DNA of 20,284 nucleotides, taken from positions 1 through 20,284 of the forward strand of contig JAADIK010000024.1 of the NCBI GenBank assembly GCA_013151365.1, read 5' to 3'. The stretch is from Deltaproteobacteria bacterium. Its GTDB lineage: Bacteria; Desulfobacterota; Desulfobulbia; Desulfobulbales; Desulfobulbaceae. Of this stretch, positions 15,123 to 20,284 are shown piece after piece. Positions within the stretch are counted from its first letter, which is position 1. Each line of letters opens with the position of its first letter. Made by a program: the position numbers and the translations under genes. The notes below the pieces were generated by a model, which was not told the origin of the DNA, did no database searches, and saw nothing but the letters and a program-made list of their open reading frames with translations.

Positions 15123-15166
15123 AAAAAACGTTTCCGCGCCACCAAGGAGGCATGGAAACGTTTTTT
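15123..15166 (-). terminator. Strong intrinsic terminator of adk
   Basis: AAAAAACGTTTCC (15123-15135) and GGAAACGTTTTTT (15154-15166) are perfect 13-bp arms, with an inner GCC/GGC pairing. On the minus strand, reading out of adk, the hairpin ends in a run of seven U. The A/T ends also make it potentially bidirectional. Confidence 0.9.
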
Positions 15167-15190
15167 ATTTTCCGGCCGGAGGGGAAAAAC

Positions 15191-15865
15191 TCAGGCGAGC
15201 TCTTTCATAATGGCGGCGGAAACCTCCTGGATGTTGGCCGAGCCGTCCACGGAGATCACCTTGGGTCCGCTGACATTCTTGAAGTAGTTCACAGCGGCCA
15301 TGGTGCCGGTTTTGTCATCATAATAAATGTTGTGCCGTTTATTGATGGCTTCCTCGTCCTGGTCGTCGGCCCGGGTGGTCAGGTCGCCGCCGCAGACCCG
15401 GCAGACCAACTTACCGTCTTTTTCCACGGGCTTGATGGCGTCAAAGGCGATATGGTTGGGATGGTTGTTGTCGTTGACGCAGAGACGGCGGCCCATGATC
15501 CGTTCCTTGGCGACATCCCGGTCAAGCACGATCTCGATAACATAATCCAGCTTCATCCCGGCATCCTTGAGGGCCTTGTCCAAGGCCTCGGCCTGAACCA
15601 GTGAACGCGGAAAACCGTCCAGCAGCCAGCCCTTATCCTTTGATTTGTCCAGGGTCTCGAGAACCATGGGAATGGTGATATCGTCGGGGACCAGGTCGCC
15701 GCGGTCGATATATTCCTTGGCCTTTTTGCCAAGCTCGGTGCCGCCCTTGATGTGCTCCCGGAAAATCGCCCCGGATTCGATATGGTCAATGCCATACTTT
15801 TCTTTTATGATAGCCCCTTGAGTACCCTTGCCGCTGCCGTTTGGACCGAAAGCCAAAATATTCAT
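15191..15865 (-). CDS. adk: Adenylate kinase with metal-binding LID
   Basis: The product is 224 residues; ATG at 15865 follows AAGGAG. It interconverts ATP + AMP with 2 ADP in the cytoplasm. The P-loop is GPNGSGKGT (7-15), the AMP-binding region includes ESGAIFREHI and LLDGFPRSLVQAEAL, and the LID begins at GRRLC. The LID has Cys129-X5-His135, then Cys155-X2-Cys158. This is the Cys/His/Cys/Cys arrangement reported for Desulfovibrio gigas adenylate kinase, which binds Zn, Co or Fe, rather than the four-Cys zinc site of Gram-positive enzymes. The loop between the His and the last two Cys appears a few residues longer here. A strong terminator follows, so adk may be monocistronic. Confidence 0.95.
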   Translation of the reverse strand: MNILAFGPNGSGKGTQGAIIKEKYGIDHIESGAIFREHIKGGTELGKKAKEYIDRGDLVPDDITIPMVLETLDKSKDKGWLLDGFPRSLVQAEALDKALKDAGMKLDYVIEIVLDRDVAKERIMGRRLCVNDNNHPNHIAFDAIKPVEKDGKLVCRVCGGDLTTRADDQDEEAINKRHNIYYDDKTGTMAAVNYFKNVSGPKVISVDGSANIQEVSAAIMKELA

Positions 15866-16142
15866 ATCCGTCTCCTTGTATTGAGATTGAAAAAACGATA
15901 GATATTCAGGGTTCGCGCAAAAATAACTTCACATTTTCGCATCCCGGCCGCAGGCTCCGTCTTTCGTCGACCTGAATCCAACCCTGCCCCCGGCACCGAT
16001 TCTGTGAATTTGTTTTTGAGCGGACCCTTAAACAACTCCCTGATATATAATCAAAAACCGGAAATAATAAATGAATGACCTCTCATTTAGCAGCAAACTA
16101 TAACGTAACTTCATCATTTAAGCTATGAAAATATGAGCGTGC
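15866..16142. other. Intergenic DNA between divergent adk and the MITE-like element
   Basis: I see no gene in this AT-richer stretch. A TATAAT occurs at 16046-16051 on the plus strand but has no acceptable -35 at 16-18 bp. I could not identify a clear promoter for adk on the minus strand. No convincing repeat or structured RNA is visible here. Confidence 0.5.
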
Positions 16143-16360
16143 CCTGAATCCGTGAGCGTTCGAGAACGGTGCAGATGCAAGGCGGCAACGAGGTTGATTA
16201 TCCTGGTGCGATATCAACGAGTTGCCAACGCCGCAGATGCGCCGTTATCGGGCGCCCCGCAGGGCGGCGCGGTGAAGACCGGGAAATACGTTTATTCGGC
16301 AATAATGCAATAAATTCCACTATTGCGTGGAATATCACCTCAAGCCGTCACGGATTCAGG
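16143..16360. mobile_element. MITE-like element with 13-bp terminal inverted repeats
   Basis: CCTGAATCCGTGA (16143-16155) and TCACGGATTCAGG (16348-16360) are perfect terminal inverted repeats bounding 218 bp. They are flanked by TGC on both sides (16140-16142 and 16361-16363), a possible 3-bp target duplication. The interior is full of secondary structure: GGCAAC..GTTGAT pairing with ATCAAC..GTTGCC, GCGCCG with CGGCGC, and ATTCCAC with GTGGAAT around a TATTGC loop. There is also an 8-bp direct repeat, GCAGATGC. It holds no transposase and no credible ORF, as expected of a non-autonomous element. It lies just upstream of the hom promoter candidate. Confidence 0.6.
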
Positions 16361-16370
16361 TGCATACTTT

Positions 16371-16398
16371 TTGACAATAAGGCCCAAAAAGGTTAAGT
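16371..16398 (+). promoter_or_regulatory. Promoter candidate for the hom operon
   Basis: TTGACA (16371-16376) is perfect consensus; after 16 bp comes TTAAGT (16393-16398), a weak -10. A TAAAAT lies further down, before the ATG. The -35 is only 10 bp beyond the end of the MITE-like element. Confidence 0.35.
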
Positions 16399-16449
16399 GT
16401 TGCCGGATATTGTAAAATCACCAATTATTCATTGCAGTCACGGAAAATT

Positions 16450-17763
16450 ATGAGAGAAATTCAGGTAGGACTTATCGGGTTCGGTACGGTAGGCAGCGGT
16501 CTGGCAGAGGTCCTTCTGGCCCAGCAGGAACGGCTGAAAAAACGGGTCGGCCTGGCCGTCAGGCTGGCCAAGGTCGCGGATATCGCAATAGACAAGCTGC
16601 CGGACCAATTTGCCGGAGTGGAATTGACACGCGATGCCAACGAACTCTTCCAGGACCCGAAGATCGATATTGTTGTTGAACTGATCGGCGGCATCGAGCC
16701 GGCCAAGACCTTCATCCTCAAGGCTATCGAGGCCGGCAAGCATGTGGTGACGGCCAACAAGGCCCTGATCTCCCAGGAGGGCTGGGATATTTTCAACGCC
16801 GCGGCCGAAAAAGGCACCGAGGTCGGCTTCGAGGCCTGTGTCGGCGGCGGTATCCCGGTCATCAAGTCACTCAAGGAAGGGCTGGTCGCCAACAAGATTC
16901 TCTCCATCATGGGCATCATGAACGGCACGGCCAACTATATCCTGACCCGGATGACCGAAGAGGGCGCGCCCTTTGACGAGGTCCTGAAAGACGCCCAGGC
17001 GCAGGGTTTCGCCGAAGCCGACCCGACCTACGATATCGAAGGTATTGACACGGCCCACAAACTGGCCATCCTGATCACCATGGCCTACGGCATGAAGATC
17101 AGCCTCGATGACATTGCCATCGAGGGCATTTCCCGGATAAAATCGGTGGACATTGACTTTGCCAGGGAATTCGGCTGCCGGATCAAGCTCCTGGCCATCA
17201 GCCGCAACCACGGCGACCACGTGGAGGCCAGGGTCCACCCGACCATGGTCCCGGAAAATCACCTGTTAGCCAGCATCAGCGGCGCCTACAACGCCATTCA
17301 TTTTACCGGCGACATGGTCGGCAATGTCCTGCTCTACGGCCTGGGTGCTGGCAAAATGCCGACCGGCAGCGCCGTGGCCGCCGACGTCGTCGACATCGCC
17401 AGGAATATCGCCGCCGACTCCGTGGGCCGGGTGCCGGCGCTTTCCTACCTGCCCGGGCAGATTACCGCCCGGCGCATCACGCCCATGGAAGAGCTGTCCT
17501 GTCCCTATTATTTCCGGATTTCGGCCAAGGATGAACCGGGAGTACTCGCCACCGTTTCCGGCATCCTGAGCAAATACGGCATCAGCATCGAATCGGTCAT
17601 CCAGAAAGGGCGTAAGCAGAGAGGCCCGGTCTCCATCGTCATGCGTACCCATGCAGCCCCCGAGGCCGCGGTCCAGAAGGCCATGACCGAGATCGACGCG
17701 CTGGACGCCGTTTCGGAAGAGACCGTGAAGATACGCATCCTCGAGGATGAAGCGGCCGAATAA
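16450..17763 (+). CDS. hom: Homoserine dehydrogenase
   Basis: The product is 437 residues from ATG at 16450; an upstream TTG (16432) would add six residues without a ribosome site. It reduces aspartate semialdehyde to homoserine in the threonine/methionine pathway. Motifs are the NAD(P) fold VGLIGFGTVGSGLAE, HVVTANKALIS, GGGIPVIKSLKEGL, MNGTANYILTRM and AQGFAEADPTYDIEG. The C-terminal quarter (from about YYFRISAKDEPGVLATVSGI) is an ACT domain, the usual site of threonine feedback. Two nucleotides separate its stop from apgM, so the two are co-transcribed. Confidence 0.96.
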   Translation: MREIQVGLIGFGTVGSGLAEVLLAQQERLKKRVGLAVRLAKVADIAIDKLPDQFAGVELTRDANELFQDPKIDIVVELIGGIEPAKTFILKAIEAGKHVVTANKALISQEGWDIFNAAAEKGTEVGFEACVGGGIPVIKSLKEGLVANKILSIMGIMNGTANYILTRMTEEGAPFDEVLKDAQAQGFAEADPTYDIEGIDTAHKLAILITMAYGMKISLDDIAIEGISRIKSVDIDFAREFGCRIKLLAISRNHGDHVEARVHPTMVPENHLLASISGAYNAIHFTGDMVGNVLLYGLGAGKMPTGSAVAADVVDIARNIAADSVGRVPALSYLPGQITARRITPMEELSCPYYFRISAKDEPGVLATVSGILSKYGISIESVIQKGRKQRGPVSIVMRTHAAPEAAVQKAMTEIDALDAVSEETVKIRILEDEAAE

Positions 17764-17765
17764 AC

Positions 17766-18998
17766 ATGAAATACATTCTGCTCATAGGTGACGGGATGGG
17801 AGACCTGCCCGTTGCGTCCCTTGGGGACAAAACACCCCTGGAGGCCGCGGTAAAACCGGCCATTGACCGATTGGCCCGGGAGGGCGAACAGCTTCTGGTA
17901 CGCACGGTACCCGAGGGCTTTCCGCCGGGCAGCGATGTGGCCAACCTCTCCCTGCTGGGCTATAAACCGGAGAAGTACTACACCGGCCGGGCCCCGCTCG
18001 AGGCGGCCAGCATGGGCGTTTCGATCGCCCCGGACGAGGTCGCCTTCCGCTGCAACCTCGTGACGATCGACCGGTCCGAGCCTGGCCGGGTCATCATGCG
18101 CGATTACAGTGCCGGCCATATTTCCAGCGAGGAAGGGGCGGAACTTATCCGGGCCGTCCAGGAACAATGCGGGACCGGGCGACTGCACCTCTATCCGGGG
18201 GTCGGCTATCGACACCTCATGGTCCACCGGGGGGCGATTCCCTCCCTGACGACCGTCCCGCCGCACGACTACCTGGATCAGGACGTGACCGGGTTTTACA
18301 ACGATTACCTGGCAACCGCCGAGCTGAAAGTACTGATGGAAGAGAGCGCCCAACTCCTCGCACAACACCCGGTCAATGCCAGACGGGTACGGCAAGGCAA
18401 AAGCCCGGCTAACAGCCTCTGGCTCTGGGGCGAGGGCCGGCCGCTGCGAATGAGATCGCTTGAAGATCGCTACCGGGTGACCGGCGGTCTCATCTCGGCT
18501 GTCGACCTGATCAAGGGGCTTGGCGTATGCAGCGGCCTTGAGGTTATCAATGTCCCGGGGGCTACCGGCTACCTGGACAGCAACCTTGAAGGAAAGGCCC
18601 GGGCCGCTCTCAAGGTCCTGCAAGACCGGGACTTTGTGCTTGTCCATGTCGAGGCCCCGGACGAGGCGGGGCACCAGGGACTTGTTGCGGAAAAGGTCCG
18701 GGCCATCGAGGACTTCGACAGCCGGATCGTCGCCCCCATTGTGGAAGAAATGCAGCGCCGCGGCGAACCATTCCGCCTGGTTGTGACCATGGATCATTTC
18801 ACGCCGCTTGCCCGCCGGACCCATGCCGCCTGGCCGGTGCCCATGGTCCTGTATGATTCACGCGGCGTCGACCAACCGTCCGGTTCAGCCTATAGCGAGG
18901 CCAATGCCAAGGCCGCCGTTGCCGTAAACGGCCTGAACCTGAAAAACGGAACCGAGTTTTTTTCCCGCTTTATCGGTGTTGACGAAAGCAAGGAATGA
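17766..18998 (+). CDS. apgM: ApgM-family cofactor-independent phosphoglycerate mutase-like protein, proposed homoserine kinase
   Basis: The product is 410 residues of the alkaline-phosphatase metalloenzyme superfamily. Metal-binding and catalytic motifs are ILLIGDGMGDLP, GSDVANLSLLGY, FRCNLVTI, VHVEAPDEAGHQG and TMDHFTPLARRTHAAWPVP. Family members beside hom and thrC have been proposed as a non-homologous homoserine kinase replacing ThrB. The gene starts 2 nt after hom, which strongly favours that role over glycolytic mutase activity, although the sequence itself does not exclude the latter. Its end overlaps the next gene by 4 nt (ATGA). Confidence 0.9.
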   Translation: MKYILLIGDGMGDLPVASLGDKTPLEAAVKPAIDRLAREGEQLLVRTVPEGFPPGSDVANLSLLGYKPEKYYTGRAPLEAASMGVSIAPDEVAFRCNLVTIDRSEPGRVIMRDYSAGHISSEEGAELIRAVQEQCGTGRLHLYPGVGYRHLMVHRGAIPSLTTVPPHDYLDQDVTGFYNDYLATAELKVLMEESAQLLAQHPVNARRVRQGKSPANSLWLWGEGRPLRMRSLEDRYRVTGGLISAVDLIKGLGVCSGLEVINVPGATGYLDSNLEGKARAALKVLQDRDFVLVHVEAPDEAGHQGLVAEKVRAIEDFDSRIVAPIVEEMQRRGEPFRLVVTMDHFTPLARRTHAAWPVPMVLYDSRGVDQPSGSAYSEANAKAAVAVNGLNLKNGTEFFSRFIGVDESKE

Positions 18999-19444
18999 GC
19001 AGCCCGCAGATCCCCATGACCGAGCCGGTATTCCGCCTGCAATGCCGGGTCATTTATGCCGATACCGATGCCGCCGGCGTGGTCTACAATGCCACCTATC
19101 TTCGCTACCTTGAAATGGGCCGCACCGAAATGATGCGGGCCCGGGGTCTGCCCTACAGCACGATAGAAAAACGCGGCCTTATCCTGCCGGTGACCGAGAG
19201 TTATCTCCGTTATAAAGCCCCGGCCCGCTATGATGAACTGATCACCATTGCCACCTCCCTGGCCGAAGTGAAAAAGGTATCATGCCGGTTCAACTACCGG
19301 ATCGTCCTTGCCCGGGAAGACAATACCGAGCAACTGCTGGCCAAGGGGTTTACCGTGCATGCCTGCGTCGACCGGCAGGGAAAATTGACGCCGTTTCCGG
19401 AAGATATTCGGCAAACGATGAACGATCTTGTGCAAAAAGGTTAA
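18995..19444 (+). CDS. YbgC-type acyl-CoA thioesterase (hotdog fold)
   Basis: The product is 149 residues. The start overlaps the end of apgM as ATGA; an internal ATG eight codons in (MTEPVF) is an alternative. The hotdog signature is YADTDAAGVVYNATYLRYLEMGRTE, where the Asp in DTDAAGVVY is the family's catalytic residue. Later sequence has LPVTESYLRYKAPARYDE and CRFNYRIV, typical of the 4-hydroxybenzoyl-CoA/YbgC group. It would hydrolyse short acyl-CoA or acyl-ACP thioesters in the cytoplasm. In many Gram-negatives YbgC sits with tol-pal, but here it ends the hom-apgM operon, so its substrate is uncertain. Confidence 0.9.
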   Translation: MSSPQIPMTEPVFRLQCRVIYADTDAAGVVYNATYLRYLEMGRTEMMRARGLPYSTIEKRGLILPVTESYLRYKAPARYDELITIATSLAEVKKVSCRFNYRIVLAREDNTEQLLAKGFTVHACVDRQGKLTPFPEDIRQTMNDLVQKG

Positions 19445-19490
19445 GGGCCCGCGGGACTCCGGGCAAGCCTAACCTCCGGAATATTCGAGC

Positions 19491-19511
19491 AAAAAAACCG
19501 TTCCGGAACGG
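19491..19511 (-). terminator. Short palindrome with T-run on the minus strand
   Basis: CCGTTCCGGAACGG (19498-19511) is a perfect 14-bp palindrome preceded by seven A (19491-19497). Read on the minus strand it is a hairpin followed by seven U. The stem is only about 5 bp with a 4-nt loop. It could stop minus-strand transcription, or it could simply mark the end of the plus-strand operon. Confidence 0.35.
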
Positions 19512-19553
19512 GTACGAACTTATTTTAAACAAACCACGAGGACAAAACACACC

Positions 19554-19582
19554 TTGACAATTCTGCGGCATTGATTTATAAT
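19554..19582 (+). promoter_or_regulatory. Consensus sigma-70 promoter of the initiator tRNA gene
   Basis: TTGACA (19554-19559), exactly 17 bp, then TATAAT (19577-19582): both hexamers are perfect consensus. The tRNA begins 13 nt after the -10, leaving a 5' leader of about 6 nt. Confidence 0.92.
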
Positions 19583-19595
19583 CCAAAAATTGTGT

Positions 19596-19672
<77 letters not shown>

Positions 19673-19684
19673 AATAGCAAATTC

Positions 19685-19721
19685 AAAGGACTTACGGCTT
19701 TTTGCTGTAAGTCCTTTTTTT
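19685..19721 (+). terminator. Intrinsic terminator of the tRNA gene
   Basis: AAAGGACTTACGGC (19685-19698) pairs with GCTGTAAGTCCTTT (19704-19717) over 14 bp with one G-U pair and a TTTTT loop, and ends in a T-run to 19721. It begins 12 nt after the tRNA CCA. Confidence 0.92.
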
Positions 19722-19726
19722 ATGCC

Positions 19727-19748
19727 TGGTGTAAATTTGGTGTAAGTT
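19727..19748. repeat. Two 11-bp direct repeats just after the tRNA terminator
   Basis: TGGTGTAAATT (19727-19737) is followed directly by TGGTGTAAGTT (19738-19748), with one mismatch. Helical-period direct repeats next to a tRNA 3' end resemble integrase arm sites or an old attachment site, but nothing else confirms this. Confidence 0.4.
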
Positions 19749-19842
19749 TCGCTCACCGTTGAATTGCATCAAGTAAGGGGGCAGTTGGTTTGGGAGTGAG
19801 GGTTGATATAGGGCCACATTTTATTATGCCCAGCCGGTCTAG

Positions 19843-19871
19843 ATTATAGTTGGCCAGTATTTTTTTGTCAA
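19843..19871 (-). promoter_or_regulatory. Orphan consensus sigma-70 promoter on the minus strand
   Basis: On the minus strand TTGACA (19871-19866), exactly 17 bp, then TATAAT (19848-19843): a perfect promoter. It would start RNA near 19836 and read toward the tRNA terminator about 120-150 nt away. No gene follows except a 16-codon frame (MWPYIN...) without a ribosome site. Confidence 0.7.
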
Positions 19872-20020
19872 CATTTCACCCAAAGTAATCACGCAAAGTC
19901 AATAAATTACCCTGGACCGACGTCTTGACAACCTGCCACGGGCAGCCAGCAATGGGTTTGATTTATTCTGAAAACCTGACAAAATCAATGAGCTTCGATC
20001 CGCCTCCGTGGTAGCGGTCA

Positions 20021-20051
20021 GCGTTTATTTTGCTAACAAAGCAAATAACGC
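20021..20051. terminator. Stem-loop downstream of the right-hand partial gene
   Basis: GCGTTTATTTTGCT (20021-20034) pairs with AGCAAATAACGC (20040-20051), with small bulges, around AACAA. It lies about 30 nt past the stop of the minus-strand gene ending at 20080. There is no U-run, so any terminator role is tentative. Confidence 0.45.
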
Positions 20052-20079
20052 CCCCTACTTGTCCCAGTTTTCAATTTTT

Positions 20080-20284
20080 TTACCCGGAATACCGAATTCT
20101 GCGGCTCTTCAGGGGGGTGATGGCCCCGCTGGCCTCATACTGGTTCACGGTCCCGGTCCGCACGCCGTTGCTGTCAAGCACCTCCACATAAGTGGCAGGC
20201 GGAGGCTTGCTGCCGTCGCCGGTCCCATCGATCCAGGTGCCGCAGTTGACGTAAGCATGCCCATCATAGACCTCCTCGCCGGGA
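20080..20284 (-). CDS. C-terminus of a probable metallophosphoesterase (5' part outside window)
   Basis: The last 67 codons of a minus-strand gene entering from the right edge are visible, ending in TAA at 20082-20080. The visible protein includes EEVYDGHAYVNCGTWIDG, PPATYVEVLDSNG and a basic end, LKSRRIRYSG. The pattern Y-V-N-x-G-T-W followed by a strand ending in T-Y-V-E-V resembles the C-terminal beta strands of calcineurin-like metallophosphoesterases of the UDP-diacylglucosamine hydrolase type. The metal-binding motifs lie outside the window, so this is a low-to-moderate call. Confidence 0.5.
   Translation of the reverse strand, partial: PGEEVYDGHAYVNCGTWIDGTGDGSKPPPATYVEVLDSNGVRTGTVNQYEASGAITPLKSRRIRYSG

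Larger units (their letters stand above)
19722..20079. other. Non-coding stretch downstream of the tRNA
   Basis: These 358 bp show no credible protein gene on either strand. They contain two 11-bp direct repeats beside the terminator, a perfect minus-strand promoter and a stem-loop after the right-hand partial gene, all listed separately. A small CTGCC-ACG-GGCAG hairpin is at 19933-19945. No integrase gene is visible. Confidence 0.55.

Noticed and set aside
16169..16396. 75-codon plus-strand frame overlapping the MITE-like element
   Set aside because: It starts inside the element and runs out past its end, with no ribosome site or recognisable protein features.
19925..19953. Plus-strand promoter (TTGACA, 17 bp, AGCAAT)
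   Set aside because: The -10 matches only half of consensus and no gene follows on the plus strand.

Overview
The window looks like chromosomal DNA from a GC-rich anaerobic Desulfobacterota (Deltaproteobacteria) relative, plausibly of the sulfate-reducer or Desulfobulbales type. I infer this from four things: an Hdr/Mvh-type flavin and iron-sulfur module, a Tat-exported split-Soret-type cytochrome c, an adenylate kinase with the Cys/His metal-binding LID described in Desulfovibrio, and ApgM (rather than ThrB) beside homoserine dehydrogenase. No database search was possible, so the taxonomy is inference.

Left part (1-5830): a minus-strand operon runs tandem HdrA, then MvhD, then a GltD-like NAD(P)H oxidoreductase cut by the window edge. 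The junctions are tight (20-nt overlap, then stop and start back to back). A 566-bp divergent intergenic region with overlapping dyads separates it from a plus-strand Tat-exported split-Soret/C-GCAxxG-C-C cytochrome. A perfect 22-bp palindrome lies between that gene and the convergent transporter genes.

Middle (5935-15865, all minus strand): read in the direction of transcription, the order is adk; a strong terminator immediately followed by a promoter; gmhA; a frameshifted deoxyhypusine-synthase-like gene; hemC; a cobA-hemD fusion; a small cereblon-type CULT-domain gene; an outer-membrane porin; and cbiM-cbiN-cbiQ-cbiO. HemC and CobA-HemD convert porphobilinogen to uroporphyrinogen III and precorrin-2, the entry to siroheme, alternative heme and cobalamin. 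The CbiMNQO importer could supply cobalt (or nickel), so tetrapyrrole synthesis and metal uptake sit together.

Right part (15866-20284): a 566-bp non-coding region carries a MITE-like 218-bp element with 13-bp terminal inverted repeats. It is followed by a plus-strand operon of hom, apgM (proposed homoserine kinase) and a YbgC-type thioesterase. Next come an initiator tRNA-Met with a perfect consensus promoter and a strong intrinsic terminator, then about 360 bp without a recognisable protein gene. That stretch holds an orphan consensus promoter pointing back at the tRNA terminator. The window closes with the C-terminus of a probable metallophosphoesterase.

The items most worth a second look are the CULT-domain gene overlapping cobA-hemD, the HdrA-MvhD-oxidoreductase cassette divergent from a split-Soret cytochrome, the MITE-like element, the orphan promoter beside the tRNA, and the frameshifted gene.
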